64,000 nt of DNA from an uncultured Roseovarius sp. (lineage in GTDB: Bacteria; Pseudomonadota; Alphaproteobacteria; Rhodobacterales; Rhodobacteraceae), in the NCBI GenBank assembly GCA_947496175.1, contig CANMBU010000003.1:372001-436000 (forward strand), read 5' to 3'. Positions 1-8,924 of the stretch are shown here, piece after piece. Both the position numbers and the translations under genes were made by a program. How positions within the stretch are numbered: the stretch's first letter is position 1; each line of letters starts with the position of its first letter. The notes beneath the pieces were generated by a model that saw nothing but the letters and a program-made list of their open reading frames with translations, ran no database searches and was not told the origin of the DNA.

Positions 1-2
1 CT

Positions 3-860
3 GTTGCACGGTCTGAGAGTCTGTCAGGCGCCGGGCGTGCGCTCAAACTTGATCCTGCCACAGTGGGACGGCGCATTGGCAGGCTGGAGCATGTCTACAG
101 CACGCCGCTTTTTGCCAAATCACCCACCGGATACGCGCTCACGGACGCAGGCCAACGGCTTATGGCCCATGCCAGCCGCGCCGAGCTTGCCATGCAGGAC
201 GCCTCAGAAGAACTTGCCGGACAAGCCGGGGGTCTGTCAGGTCAAATCCGCATTGGCGCACCTGACGGTGTGGCGAATTTCCTCTTGCCGCAGGTCTGTG
301 CATCCATCGCCGCCGAGAACCCCGAGCTGGAGGTTCAGATCGTCGCACAACCGCGGGTCTTCAGCCTGACGCGGCGCGAGGCGGACATGGTTGTGGCCGT
401 CAGCCCGCCCACAGCCGGACGGCTCAGCGTGCAGAAAATCATCGATTATAGCCTTCATCTGGCGGCCTCTGGTGCCTATTTGCGTCAAGCGCCAGCCATC
501 ACTGCGTTAAGCGATCTCAAGGCGCATCGCATGGTGGGGTATATCCCGGACATGATCTTCGACAAGGAATTGGATTACCTGCATGAAACCGGTATCGAGC
601 GTGTCGCTTTGGCCTCAAACTCTGTGTCGGTGCAAATGAACTGGATCAAGCAAGGCGGCGGCGTTGGCATTGTGCATGACTTTGCACGCGCCTGGTTTGA
701 TGACGTTATCACGGTCCTTCCAGAGGTATTTTCCCTGACGCGCAGCTTCTATCTTGTGCGGCACGAAGATGATCGCAGGCTTGAGCGGATGAACCGGTTT
801 GCCGAGGCGCTCAGCACCGGCATTCGGCATGAGGTGGCGCGTCTTGAGGCTAAAACTTGA
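3..860 (+). CDS. LysR-family transcriptional regulator, 5' end cut by window edge
   Basis: The reading frame is open from the first bases of the window, so the ORF-track start at 63 (a GTG inside the helix-turn-helix) is not the true start. The visible part begins in the winged-helix DNA-binding region (ATVGRRIGRLE, then TPLFAKSPTGYALTDAG, the classic LysR recognition-helix and wing pattern). A linker helix and a substrate-binding domain of about 200 residues follow. Roughly the first 15-20 residues are missing. The effector and target genes cannot be told from this sequence. The next gene starts 58 bases downstream on the same strand but has its own ribosome binding site. Family assignment is firm; function is open. 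Confidence 0.88.
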   Translation, partial: VARSESLSGAGRALKLDPATVGRRIGRLEHVYSTPLFAKSPTGYALTDAGQRLMAHASRAELAMQDASEELAGQAGGLSGQIRIGAPDGVANFLLPQVCASIAAENPELEVQIVAQPRVFSLTRREADMVVAVSPPTAGRLSVQKIIDYSLHLAASGAYLRQAPAITALSDLKAHRMVGYIPDMIFDKELDYLHETGIERVALASNSVSVQMNWIKQGGGVGIVHDFARAWFDDVITVLPEVFSLTRSFYLVRHEDDRRLERMNRFAEALSTGIRHEVARLEAKT

Positions 861-918
861 CAGAATTCTGCGTCTAAGAGACGCTGAACACAGAAATTTT
901 CAGGAAGAGGGACCTAAA

Positions 919-1353
919 ATGATTGTCCAACAGATTTTGCAGTCCAAAGGCAATGATGCTGTGATCACCATCACGCCGCGGACAAATGTCGCTGACGCGG
1001 CAGCACTTTTGTCCGAGCACCGCATCGGTGGTCTGGTTGTTTCAGGCGACGGCAAATCCGCGGATGGCATCCTGTCGGAACGAGACATCGTGCGCGCGCT
1101 TGCCTTAAAGGGCGGTGGGTGCCTGAATGATCATGTCTCAGACCTGATGACCCCTGATCCGGTGTGTTGTTCGCGTCAGGACAGCGCCGATCACGTGCTT
1201 GGCCGCATGACCGAGGGACGTTTTCGCCATATGCCGGTGGTCGAAGACGGCGCATTGGTTGGCATCGTGACAATCGGCGACGTGGTCAAGGCCCGCCTGC
1301 AAGAGCTTTCCATGGAGAAAGAGGCGCTGGAAAGCATGGTGATGGGGCACTGA
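919..1353 (+). CDS. CBS-domain pair protein
   Basis: This is a 144-residue protein made of two CBS domains and almost nothing else. The first covers about residues 8-60 (ITPRTNVADAAALLSEHRIGGL) and ends in DGILSERDIVRAL. The second covers about residues 72-130 (VSDLMTPDPVCC to GIVTIGDVVKARL). Such pairs bind adenine nucleotides and act as energy sensors or subunits of larger enzymes; the partner is unknown here. The ORF track starts at 799, but that extension overlaps the LysR gene. The ATG at 919 is preceded by a good ribosome binding site (GAAGAGGGA), so it was chosen. Stand-alone CBS pairs of this size are common in alphaproteobacteria. Confidence 0.88.
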   Translation: MIVQQILQSKGNDAVITITPRTNVADAAALLSEHRIGGLVVSGDGKSADGILSERDIVRALALKGGGCLNDHVSDLMTPDPVCCSRQDSADHVLGRMTEGRFRHMPVVEDGALVGIVTIGDVVKARLQELSMEKEALESMVMGH

Positions 1354-1477
1354 CGCGCAAATGACGCACGGTCTCTGATTTCACTGTTTCACAAATACTC
1401 AATTCGGCGCTCGACGCTTGCAATCACCCCGGTCCTGGTGTTGCTTGCTCGGGCAATTGATGAAAGAGGCCTCTGTC

Positions 1478-1978
1478 ATGCGCATTGGTTTGTACCCTGG
1501 CACATTTGACCCAATCACGTTGGGCCATACCGATATCATCGCACGCGCTGCAACCCTTGTGGACCGGCTTGTCATCGGTGTGGCGATCAATCGGGACAAG
1601 GGGCCACTCTTTACGCTCGAAGAACGCGTGGCCATGGTCGAGGCAGAATGCGCAGGGATTTGCGATGAGACCGGTGTCGAGATCGTCGCCCATCCTTTTG
1701 AAAACCTGCTCATTGACTGCGCCCGTGATGTGGGGGCCAGTATGATCATTCGGGGTCTGCGCGCGGTGGCGGATTTCGAGTATGAATTCCAGATGGTGGG
1801 TATGAACCGGGCGATGGATGACCGTATTGAGACGGTTTTCCTGATGGCGGATGCCCGGCGTCAGGCGATTGCCAGCAAGCTGGTCAAGGAAATCGCGCGG
1901 CTGGGGGGGGATGTGTCCAAATTTGTGCCGCCTGAAGTCAATACAGCTTTGACCGCAAAGTACGACGCCAAGCGGTAA
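1478..1978 (+). CDS. coaD: phosphopantetheine adenylyltransferase
   Basis: CoaD transfers AMP from ATP to 4'-phosphopantetheine, giving dephospho-CoA, the penultimate step of coenzyme A synthesis in the cytoplasm. The 166-residue length is normal for the family. The nucleotidyltransferase signature GTFDPITLGH lies at residues 8-17. The second nucleotide-binding stretch appears as IASKLVKEIARLGGDVS near the C-terminus, and IIRGLRAVADFEYE is the typical substrate-site segment. The ORF-track start at 1418 adds 20 residues the family lacks, so the ATG at 1478 was chosen. It converges with the outer-membrane protein gene, with only 6 bases between the stops. Confidence 0.95.
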   Translation: MRIGLYPGTFDPITLGHTDIIARAATLVDRLVIGVAINRDKGPLFTLEERVAMVEAECAGICDETGVEIVAHPFENLLIDCARDVGASMIIRGLRAVADFEYEFQMVGMNRAMDDRIETVFLMADARRQAIASKLVKEIARLGGDVSKFVPPEVNTALTAKYDAKR

Positions 1979-1984
1979 GACAGC

Positions 1985-2599
1985 TTAGAATTTCTGCGTC
2001 AGCCCAAGCTTAAGAACTGTCACGCCACCAATATTCACGGTTGTCGGCCCGCCAAGCGTGTTGCTGACCTCACCAAACCGCATATACGCAGCCTCTACGC
2101 GCAGGTTCCATCCCTCTTGAAAAGGTGCCTCATAACCGACGCCGACCTGCCAGCCCGGCGTGATATCAGACACATGACCGTGCCCAGTCAGCATCTGCGT
2201 CACGCTGGCTGCACCGTATCCCAGAGTGCCATAGAACAGGCCACGCCCTGTGTCGCGACCCAGACGGGCTTTGACAAAACCATAGCTGTCAATATCCGTG
2301 CGGCAGCCCACGCAGTTGGTTTGTGTCGCGCCTTCGACTTCACTGACAGCCAGTTCAAGCTCAATACCGTAGACGGTTTTGTTTTGCTGCCAGCTGCGCC
2401 CGCCGTAAAGCCCGGCAACCATACCGTCCGTGCTGAAATTTCCAGTGCTGACCGCACCTTGGGTCCAGCGCGAGGTGCTCGCGCCATAGCCCAAAAACCC
2501 TCCGGCATACCATTCGCCGGTTTTGTCTTGAGCATGGGTTGGCAGAGGAGAAAGGGCACACACGCCCAAGACGAGGGCCGCACTCAGAAACTTCAACAT
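1985..2599 (-). CDS. outer-membrane beta-barrel protein (porin/opacity type)
   Basis: This is a 204-residue protein with a clear Sec signal peptide (MLKFLSAALVLGVCALSPLP, cleavage expected after THA-Q). The mature part is rich in alternating aromatic and glycine residues (WYAGGFLGYG, GLFYGTLGYGAASVT, WNLRVEAAYMRFGE) and ends in LGLTQKF. A C-terminal Phe after alternating hydrophobic residues is the usual outer-membrane insertion signal. The size and pattern fit a small eight-stranded barrel of the Omp25/OmpA-like group. One Cys pair (CVGC) in the middle may form a surface disulfide. It stands alone, convergent with coaD. Fold and location are likely; ligand and role are unknown. Confidence 0.8.
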   Translation of the reverse strand: MLKFLSAALVLGVCALSPLPTHAQDKTGEWYAGGFLGYGASTSRWTQGAVSTGNFSTDGMVAGLYGGRSWQQNKTVYGIELELAVSEVEGATQTNCVGCRTDIDSYGFVKARLGRDTGRGLFYGTLGYGAASVTQMLTGHGHVSDITPGWQVGVGYEAPFQEGWNLRVEAAYMRFGEVSNTLGGPTTVNIGGVTVLKLGLTQKF

Positions 2600-2781
2600 T
2601 GTAAACTCGTAAAGACTAATTCGATTTGTGATGAATTAGCATGAACCTGACCCGAGCGGTCTTGGTTTCTTAACTTTTGGTTAACACGTTGAAGGGCAGG
2701 TGGCTCCGTTTAAGACGTTTCGCGACACGCCGCGCGACCCTCAATCTTTGCACGCCTTTCGCCTTTCGCCGATGTCTCGGG

Positions 2782-3810
2782 TTAAAGGTGAGGCGCTTTA
2801 GGTGACGTCTGAGCGCCCATCACCTCAGCCACATCCAGCATCCGGTTGGAAAAGCCCCACTCATTGTCATACCAGCACAAGATGCGCCCCATGGTCCCAT
2901 CCAATATGCGGGTTTCATGTGTGTCAAACACGCAAGACAGTGGATTGTGATTAAAGTCGCGCGATACCAGCGGCTTGTCAGACACACCAAGCACCGCCCG
3001 CATGGCCCCATTGGCAGCACTGCGCACCGCCTCCTCAATGGCCTCGGGTGATAGCGGTTTCTCACTCTCAAAAGTCAGATCAATCGCTGAGACATTTGGG
3101 GTTGGGACACGAATGGCTGTGCCGTCTAGTGTCCCGGCCAGTTTGGGCAGGACCAATCCAACGGCGCGCGCCGCTCCTGTGGTGGTCGGGATGATATTCT
3201 CCGCGGCGGCACGGGCGCGGCGCGCATCCTTGTGGCCGCTATCCAGCAGGCGCTGAGAGGCGGTGTAGGAATGAATCGTGGTCACAAACCCGCGTTTGAG
3301 GCCAAAAGCATCATCCAGAACCTTGGCAATCGGCGCCAGGCAGTTCGTGGTGCAGGACGCGTTGGAGACGATGGCATCGGCTTTGGTGATGTCCGTTTCA
3401 TTGACACCGAAGACCACTGTGCGTTCGACGCCTTTGCCTGGGGCCGATATCAGGACGCGCTGTGCGCCCGCCTCAAGATGCAGAGATGCCCCCGGCCCAT
3501 CGCGGAACACGCCGGTGCATTCGAGCACGATGTCCACATCGAGCTCTTTCCAGGGCAGGGCGCCTGGATCACGTTCGCGGGTCACCTTTATTGGACCACG
3601 ACCAATATCAAAACTGTCATCCTTCAGATTTACTGCGCCGGGAAAAGGGCCATGCACCGTGTCATGTTCCAAAAGTGCCGCATTGGTCTCCAGCGGCATC
3701 AGATCGTTGACGGCCACCACCTCAAGATCGTCACGTCCACTTTCGTAAAGCGCGCGTAGAACATTGCGGCCAATCCGGCCAAATCCGTTAATGGCAAGTC
3801 GCGTGGGCAT
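2782..3810 (-). CDS. gap: glyceraldehyde-3-phosphate dehydrogenase, type I (paralogue 1)
   Basis: This enzyme of 342 residues oxidises glyceraldehyde-3-phosphate to 1,3-bisphosphoglycerate with NAD(P). The Rossmann motif INGFGRIGRN is at the N-terminus. Strand 2 ends in AVND with Asp36, the usual NAD-specific residue. The catalytic Cys153 sits in NASCTTNC, and the C-terminal WYDNEWGFS is intact. It lies downstream of the 47-residue small gene (stop 3842, gap 31 bases) and the second gap gene, all on the minus strand. Compared with paralogue 2 (4105-5106), it keeps the acidic cofactor residue, so it is probably the NAD-linked form. Whether it is a GAPDH or an erythrose-4-phosphate dehydrogenase cannot be settled by eye; the general match favours GAPDH. 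Confidence 0.92.
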   Translation of the reverse strand: MPTRLAINGFGRIGRNVLRALYESGRDDLEVVAVNDLMPLETNAALLEHDTVHGPFPGAVNLKDDSFDIGRGPIKVTRERDPGALPWKELDVDIVLECTGVFRDGPGASLHLEAGAQRVLISAPGKGVERTVVFGVNETDITKADAIVSNASCTTNCLAPIAKVLDDAFGLKRGFVTTIHSYTASQRLLDSGHKDARRARAAAENIIPTTTGAARAVGLVLPKLAGTLDGTAIRVPTPNVSAIDLTFESEKPLSPEAIEEAVRSAANGAMRAVLGVSDKPLVSRDFNHNPLSCVFDTHETRILDGTMGRILCWYDNEWGFSNRMLDVAEVMGAQTSPKAPHL

Positions 3811-3841
3811 ATGGTGCTCCTTGAGGATGAATGAGGTGACG

Positions 3842-3985
3842 TTACCGCCAGAATTTCAGCCACTCAATGAAGTCCAAGAGCTTGCGCGCAAGAAAGAAGG
3901 TGCCGGTCATGTCAAACAGGACCGCATCGACCGCAATAGCGCAAAGGACAAGCGCCCCAAGGATGAGTGCAATTTTGTTGGTCAT
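3842..3985 (-). CDS. small membrane protein, 47 residues (below ORF-track cutoff)
   Basis: An open frame not in the ORF track encodes a protein beginning MTNKIALILGALVLCAIAVD and ending in LLDFIEWLKFWR followed by TAA. One N-terminal transmembrane helix is followed by a short amphipathic, aromatic-rich tail. It sits between the two gap genes in the same orientation, after a terminator and 31 bases before the next gap start. The composition (hydrophobic helix, basic and Trp-rich end) and the tight spacing to gap argue that it is real. From memory, similar tiny proteins occur beside gap genes in Rhodobacteraceae; this was not checked. Function unknown. Confidence 0.65.
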   Translation of the reverse strand: MTNKIALILGALVLCAIAVDAVLFDMTGTFFLARKLLDFIEWLKFWR

Positions 3986-4051
3986 GCGCCTGTGTGCTCT
4001 TGTTTTGCCCAAGATATGCCCGAGGTGACGCAGCCGCGCAAGGTTTCACGC

Positions 4052-4080
4052 AAAAACCCCTGCCTTCAAATAGGCAGGGG
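4052..4080 (-). terminator. Rho-independent terminator after gap paralogue 2
   Basis: An 8-bp perfect GC-rich stem (CCCCTGCC / GGCAGGGG) with an 8-base loop is followed on the minus strand by five T residues. It lies 24 bases past the stop of the gap gene at 4105-5106 and before the small gene at 3842-3985, so it should limit read-through from one gap to the other. Confidence 0.85.
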
Positions 4081-4104
4081 CTTTTGCATTCTGTTCAGAT
4101 TGTC

Positions 4105-5106
4105 TTAGGACAGGCGCGCCATGGCGACGGCCACATCGGCCATGCGGCAGGAAAAGCCCCATTCATTGTCGTACCAGGCCAGCACGCGCACCAGACGCCC
4201 GCCTGTGACCTTGGTCTGGTCGGGGGCAAAGATTGAGCTTTCCTCAGTGTGGTTGAAGTCGATGGAAACCTTGGGTTCGGGATCATAGGCCAGAACGCCT
4301 TTCATCGGGCCTGCTGCGGCCTCAGCCACGACTTCGTTCACGTCTGCCTCAGTGACGTCTTTCTTGGCGATGAAAGTGAGGTCCACGGCAGAGACATTCG
4401 GTGTGGGCACGCGGATGGCCGAGCCGTCAAGTTTACCTTTAAGGTCCGGCAGCACTTCGCCAAGCGCCTTGGCAGCCCCGGTTGAGGTCGGGATCATCGA
4501 CATGGCCGCAGCACGGGCGCGGTAGAGATCCTTGTGGCGGCGGTCAAGCGTGGGCTGATCGCCGGTATAGGCGTGGATCGTGGTCATGATGCCGCTCTCG
4601 ATGCCGATGCCCTCATGCAGCACCTTGGCCACAGGCGCCAGACAGTTGGTGGTGCACGACCCGTTCGAGATCATTCGCTCACCGGGCTGCATATCCTGAT
4701 CATTCACACCGTAAACAACCGTGCGGTCCACGTTCTTGCCCGGCGCCGAGAGCAGAACCTTGCCCGCGCCACGCTCCAGGTGTTTCTTGGCCTTTTCGCC
4801 GTCGTTGAATTTGCCGGTACATTCCAGCACGACATCCACACCGGACCAGTCCAGCTCGTCCATGTCATAGGTCGAGAACATCTCCATCGGTCCACGGCCC
4901 AGATCCATGGTGCCATCGCCCAGAGTGATCTCATTGGGAAAGCGGCCATGCACGCTGTCATATTTCATCAGATGCGCCGCTGTCTCCAGCGGGCCTGTGG
5001 CGTTGACCTTCGCCACCTTGATGTCATTGCGAGTGCTGGCGGCGATATGGGCGAGGGTACAGCGACCGATGCGGCCAAAGCCATTGATGCCGACGGTAAT
5101 GGTCAT
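4105..5106 (-). CDS. gap: glyceraldehyde-3-phosphate dehydrogenase, type I (paralogue 2)
   Basis: This 333-residue GAPDH has INGFGRIGR at residues 7-15, catalytic Cys151 in NGSCTTNC and the C-terminal WYDNEWGFSCRM. The strand-2 segment reads KVNATGP, without the Asp that selects NAD in most family members (AVND in paralogue 1). It may therefore accept NADP or both cofactors; this is inference from one position. The ORF-track start at 5184 adds 26 residues upstream of the normal N-terminus. The ATG at 5106 follows an AGGAG site and was chosen. A strong 25-bp dyad lies 88 bases upstream (5194-5218), suggesting control by a LacI-type repressor, and a terminator follows the gene. Confidence 0.95.
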   Translation of the reverse strand: MTITVGINGFGRIGRCTLAHIAASTRNDIKVAKVNATGPLETAAHLMKYDSVHGRFPNEITLGDGTMDLGRGPMEMFSTYDMDELDWSGVDVVLECTGKFNDGEKAKKHLERGAGKVLLSAPGKNVDRTVVYGVNDQDMQPGERMISNGSCTTNCLAPVAKVLHEGIGIESGIMTTIHAYTGDQPTLDRRHKDLYRARAAAMSMIPTSTGAAKALGEVLPDLKGKLDGSAIRVPTPNVSAVDLTFIAKKDVTEADVNEVVAEAAAGPMKGVLAYDPEPKVSIDFNHTEESSIFAPDQTKVTGGRLVRVLAWYDNEWGFSCRMADVAVAMARLS

Positions 5107-5431
5107 GAACAATCTCCTGAAACGAAGGGGTTTGGCAGGCATATAGACCCAGGTTTCCCGGCCCGAAAGGTGGAAAATGCCCAAAGCCCCGGTGTTTGCG
5201 GTAACGGTTATCGCAAACTGGAGAAGTTACCCTCAAAGAGGGAAACAATGACGCCAAAAACACCGGATTTCGCCAGGAGTTTTCGACTAAAGCCTGTCGG
5301 AGACGTCAAGGCGCTGCCAAAAAGTTAACGGCTAAAAAGATACCATAAATCAATCAAATTTTTGTCTTTGTTTGCCTACATCTTCTGAAGGCACGCAGAT
5401 ATTTGTATGCGGTTTGTAGGTTTGATCTGTC
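5107..5431. other. intergenic region between gap (minus) and Hint protein gene (plus)
   Basis: These 325 bases form a divergent promoter region. They hold the 25-bp operator-like dyad at 5194-5218. A clearly AT-rich stretch follows at about 5330-5400, where the promoter of the Hint protein gene may lie. No RNA gene was recognised. The plus-strand ORF running through this region (4534-5328) is a shadow of gap. Confidence 0.6.
5194..5218 (-). promoter_or_regulatory. operator-like dyad upstream of gap (LacI-type candidate)
   Basis: Two 12-base arms, GTTTGCGGTAAC and GTTATCGCAAAC, are reverse complements with one mismatch around a single central G. The core TAAC-G-GTTA resembles sites of LacI-family sugar and central-carbon regulators in alphaproteobacteria. 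It lies about 88 bases before the gap start codon. The regulator identity is inference. Confidence 0.6.
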
Positions 5432-6463
5432 ATGGCAACTTTTGACTTTACGGTCCCAATCTACGGGTTTGACCAATGGGTTGGCGCGGACACGACCAGT
5501 ACGGTCAGCTACCCGGTTGGTACAACGTTTTCCCTAAACTCGGATGCTGCGTTGACGGTCATTGATGTCCAGGATGACGACGGGAACCCGGTTGGCTCGC
5601 CAGACAATGAATTCAGCGACGGGTTTATTGACACCCCGGGTGATGGCTCTACCCCGTCCACAGCGAACAATGACCAAGTCCTGACACAACCAGTTACAAT
5701 AAACGGCCAGAGCTTCGGCGTTGGGGACCAGGTTGAGTTGGAATTTGCCTTTACGACCACCACTGGCGAAACCTTTTGGGTCATTCGGATCAACAACATA
5801 AACGTTGGGATCAGCGGACCCTCTTTGCCAGTCCCCGGAACAACATACGAAGTTGCCAGCAGTGGAGACGGTGAGTTCACACCGGTCAGCGATGTTCCGT
5901 GTTTTGTGGATGGTGCGTTGATCCAGACCCCTAATGGCATGGTTCCCATAGAAAATCTGAAGGCGGGGGATGTCGTCACAACATTAGACCATGGAGTTCA
6001 ACCAATTAAATGGACAGGTGCGCGTCGTGTGAGCCCGCTGGACATGTTGTTTTTCCCCGATCTACGACCTATCAAGCTGTGTGCGTATGCGCTCGGCGTG
6101 CACGGTCCCGCCGAGCCGCTTTTCTTGTCACCTAATCACAGAGTGATGGTTCCAAGCACGGCGTTAGAAGTTTACTTTGCCGAGCTTGAAATGCTGGCCG
6201 CAGCAAAACATCTGGTGAATGGAACGACCATATCAGTCACGCGTCCGAAAGCGGCGTTTTGTTACCGGCATGTCATGTTGGAAAACCATGAAATCCTACT
6301 CGTGAATGGCGTGCCTTGCGAAAGCCTGTATCCCGGAGGTCAGGGCACATTCGGGGAACGGCTTCTGGAGGCAGATCTATTTGGTGGGGGGCACGCGGCG
6401 CATAGTTCGTTGGTGCGTCCGGTTTTACGGAAATATGAAGCACAGCTTTTGATTCTTGAATAG
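5432..6463 (+). CDS. Hint-domain (Hint_2) protein 1
   Basis: This is a 343-residue protein without an obvious signal peptide. Residues 1-150 are acidic, rich in Thr, Gly and Asp, and beta-strand-like, of unknown family. A Hint_2 (intein/hedgehog-like) domain starts near residue 155 with PCFVDGALIQTPNGMVPIEN and AGDVVTTLDHG. It continues with LSPNHRVMV and ends with VMLENHEILLVNG and PCESLYPG. The N-terminal Cys and the NHR and HE motifs are the usual self-processing residues. No C-extein follows, so cleavage rather than splicing would be expected. A second protein with the same C-terminal domain lies at 15689-16828. Such proteins are common in Roseobacters and are thought to be secreted or surface-bound; their role is not established. 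Confidence 0.82.
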   Translation: MATFDFTVPIYGFDQWVGADTTSTVSYPVGTTFSLNSDAALTVIDVQDDDGNPVGSPDNEFSDGFIDTPGDGSTPSTANNDQVLTQPVTINGQSFGVGDQVELEFAFTTTTGETFWVIRINNINVGISGPSLPVPGTTYEVASSGDGEFTPVSDVPCFVDGALIQTPNGMVPIENLKAGDVVTTLDHGVQPIKWTGARRVSPLDMLFFPDLRPIKLCAYALGVHGPAEPLFLSPNHRVMVPSTALEVYFAELEMLAAAKHLVNGTTISVTRPKAAFCYRHVMLENHEILLVNGVPCESLYPGGQGTFGERLLEADLFGGGHAAHSSLVRPVLRKYEAQLLILE

Positions 6464-6601
6464 CACGAGACAGAGCTTGCGCCAGATGATAGTCGAAGCA
6501 CGGAAGGTTGGCGCAATCTCAAGATGAGTCGAACCACGAAGCGAGCGCAGCGGTCCAGATCAGACTCTACACCTTTCAGCATCCCCCTCCATCACAGCGC
6601 C

Positions 6602-8617
6602 TCAGAGCAGTGACTTCACCTTCTCCGCCACTGCCTCTGGCGTAATCCCGAACTTCTCGTAAAGCACATCTGCCGGGGCAGAGGCGCCAAAGCCATGCAT
6701 GCCGACAAAGCCGGATTTCTCGCGTTTGCCGCGTTCGCCGTAAAGCCAGCGGTCCCAGCCGAAGCGGATCGCGGCCTCAACCGCCACGCGGACCGGGCCA
6801 GCGGGTAGAACCTTGCGGCGGTAGGCCTCGTCCTGCTCCTCGAAAAGCTCCCAGCAGGGCATGGAGACGACGCGCGTGCCAATCCCCTCGGCCTGCAGCA
6901 GATCGCGCGCCTTCATGGCAATCTCGACCTCAGAGCCCGTCGCCATGAGGAGCGCCTGACGTTTTCCGTCCGCATCAGCCAGTACATAGGCGCCTTGGGC
7001 GGTGAGGTTGCGCTGTTTGTGCTCGGTGCGCAGCGTCGGCAGACCTTGCCGCGTCAAGGACAGCACGGAAGGTGTTGATTTTGAAGACAAAGCCAGTTCC
7101 CAAGACTCTGCCGTCTCAACCGTGTCGCAGGGGCGGAACACAAACGTGTTGGGCGTCGCACGGCTGATCGCCAGATGCTCAACCGGTTGGTGTGTGGGGC
7201 CATCTTCGCCCAAACCAATGCTGTCATGGGTCATGACAAACACCGTGGGCACTTTCATCAATGCCGCCAGACGCATTGCGGGGCGCGCATAATCAGTGAA
7301 GCACATGAAGGTGCCGCCATAAGGCTTGATCCCGCCATGCAGGGCCATGCCGTTCATGGCCGCCGCCATGCCGTGCTCGCGGATACCGTAATGGATGTAT
7401 CGGCCTTTGCGGTTGGTGTCGTCAAACACCGTCATGTCACCGGATTTGGTGTTGTTAGACCCGGACAGATCCGCCGACCCGCCAATGGTCTCTTTCATGA
7501 TCGGATTGACCACTTCGAGCACCATTTCGCTTGATTTGCGGGTGGCGACCTTGGGGGCCTCATCTGTGATCTGCTGTTTCAGCGCCCGGATACGAGAGGA
7601 CAAGGATTTGGGTACGTCCCCGGCCATGACGCGGGCAAACTCGGCCTGACGGCGCTCGGACTGCTCCGCCAGGCGCGCAGCCCAGGCCGCATGATCCTCT
7701 GCACCGCGTTTGCCGATGGCTTCCCAATCGGATTTCACGTCGTCGGGCACTTCAAACGGTCCATAGGGCCACCCATAGGCGTCCTTGGCCGCCCGGAGTT
7801 GTTCCGGATCGGTCAGCGCACCGTGACCCTTTGAGGTATCCTGTGCGGCATGGCCGAGCGCGATGTGGGTTTTGCAGGCGATCATTGTTGGACGACGACC
7901 CGTTTTGGCTTTGGTTAGTGCCGCATCAATCGCTTCGGGATCATGCCCGTCACATTCCAACACCTGCCATCCCGAGGCACGGAAGCGTTTGACCTGATCG
8001 GTGCGGTCAGCAAGATCGACCGTTCCATCAATGGTGATGTTGTTGTTGTCCCAAAGCACAATCAGCTTGCCGAGGCCCAGACGCCCCGCAAGTCCGATGG
8101 CTTCTTGGCTGACACCTTCCATCAAACAACCGTCTCCGGCCATGACATAGGTGTAGTGATCCACCAGTTTCTTGCCAAACCGTGCCCGCAGCGCTTCCTC
8201 GGCGATGGCAAATCCAACGGAGTTTGAAATCCCCTGACCCAGCGGACCTGTTGTGGTTTCAATCCCGTCATGCAGGAAATTCTCAGGATGGCCTGCCGTG
8301 ATCGAGCCCCATTGCCGAAAGTTCTTGATCTGATCGAGCGTCATGCCCGGACTGCCGGTGAGGTAGAGCAGCGAATAGACCAGCATCGAGCCATGCCCGG
8401 CCGATAAGATAAAGCGATCCCGATCCGGCCATTGCGGCGCGCTTGCGTCGAACTTCAGGTGCTTTTCAAAGAGCACTGTGGCCACATCGGCCATGCCCAT
8501 AGGGGCACCAGAGTGTCCTGAATTTGCGGCATGCACGGCATCCAATGTAAGGGCGCGGATGGCGGTGGCTTTGTTCCAATGATCGGGGTTTGCAGAGCGC
8601 AGGGCGGCAATATCCAC
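6602..8617 (-). CDS. tkt: transketolase
   Basis: Transketolase moves two-carbon units between sugar phosphates using thiamine diphosphate, in the pentose phosphate pathway. The protein begins [20 protein letters not shown]. It has [10 protein letters not shown] (substrate-binding His) and HPENF near the N-terminus, the ThDP fold [18 protein letters not shown] with DNNNITIDG, and [13 protein letters not shown] and [16 protein letters not shown] in the middle domain. The ORF track starts at 8719. That extension does not resemble transketolase, and a GTG at 8617 follows an AAGGAAG site, giving 671 residues, the normal family length. It is grouped with the gap genes on the minus strand, which fits a central-carbon block. 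Confidence 0.95.
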   Translation of the reverse strand: MDIAALRSANPDHWNKATAIRALTLDAVHAANSGHSGAPMGMADVATVLFEKHLKFDASAPQWPDRDRFILSAGHGSMLVYSLLYLTGSPGMTLDQIKNFRQWGSITAGHPENFLHDGIETTTGPLGQGISNSVGFAIAEEALRARFGKKLVDHYTYVMAGDGCLMEGVSQEAIGLAGRLGLGKLIVLWDNNNITIDGTVDLADRTDQVKRFRASGWQVLECDGHDPEAIDAALTKAKTGRRPTMIACKTHIALGHAAQDTSKGHGALTDPEQLRAAKDAYGWPYGPFEVPDDVKSDWEAIGKRGAEDHAAWAARLAEQSERRQAEFARVMAGDVPKSLSSRIRALKQQITDEAPKVATRKSSEMVLEVVNPIMKETIGGSADLSGSNNTKSGDMTVFDDTNRKGRYIHYGIREHGMAAAMNGMALHGGIKPYGGTFMCFTDYARPAMRLAALMKVPTVFVMTHDSIGLGEDGPTHQPVEHLAISRATPNTFVFRPCDTVETAESWELALSSKSTPSVLSLTRQGLPTLRTEHKQRNLTAQGAYVLADADGKRQALLMATGSEVEIAMKARDLLQAEGIGTRVVSMPCWELFEEQDEAYRRKVLPAGPVRVAVEAAIRFGWDRWLYGERGKREKSGFVGMHGFGASAPADVLYEKFGITPEAVAEKVKSLL

Positions 8618-8924
8618 GGGGCAGCTTCCTTTGGGGCTAGGTCCTGTTGGGCTGGTGCATATCAGCCTACTCTCAAAGATCAAGCGCATCAGGCCTGCGA
8701 TTTGCACCGGAGCGCGCATTTTACATGCCGTTTGACCAAAGCGCTTCGCCTTGAACCCGAGACACCCGCGAAAGGCAAAACGCGGACGCCAACTGAGGGT
8801 CGCGCGGCGCCTTGCGATTATCTGGGATTCAGGTTTATCGCGAAACGCTTTAGACTAACCTTCAAATGGGCACTCAAACGATTCGCGGTGAGTTTGATGC
8901 CGCATGACGACAGGGACAGAGTTT
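8618..8924. other. divergent intergenic region, tkt / coiled-coil gene
   Basis: These 307 bases separate tkt (minus) from the coiled-coil gene (plus). They should hold both promoters. They contain one copy of the dispersed palindromic element (8813-8853). No conserved RNA gene was recognised. Confidence 0.5.
8813..8853 (+). repeat. dispersed palindromic element, copy 1
   Basis: This stretch contains TGCGATTATCTG, then CAGGTTTATCGCGAAACGC and TTTAG. It aligns with the elements at 23030-23077 (read on the minus strand) and 57563-57592, and shares CGCGAAACGCTTTA with 52001-52024. See the finding on dispersed repeats. Confidence 0.6.

Noticed and set aside
2117-2644. 175-residue plus-strand ORF opposite the outer-membrane protein gene
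   Set aside because: It lies wholly opposite a gene with a good signal peptide and barrel pattern, and its own sequence has no domain-like pattern.
4534-5328. 264-residue plus-strand ORF opposite the second gap gene
   Set aside because: High-GC shadow of gap; the gap motifs prove the other strand.
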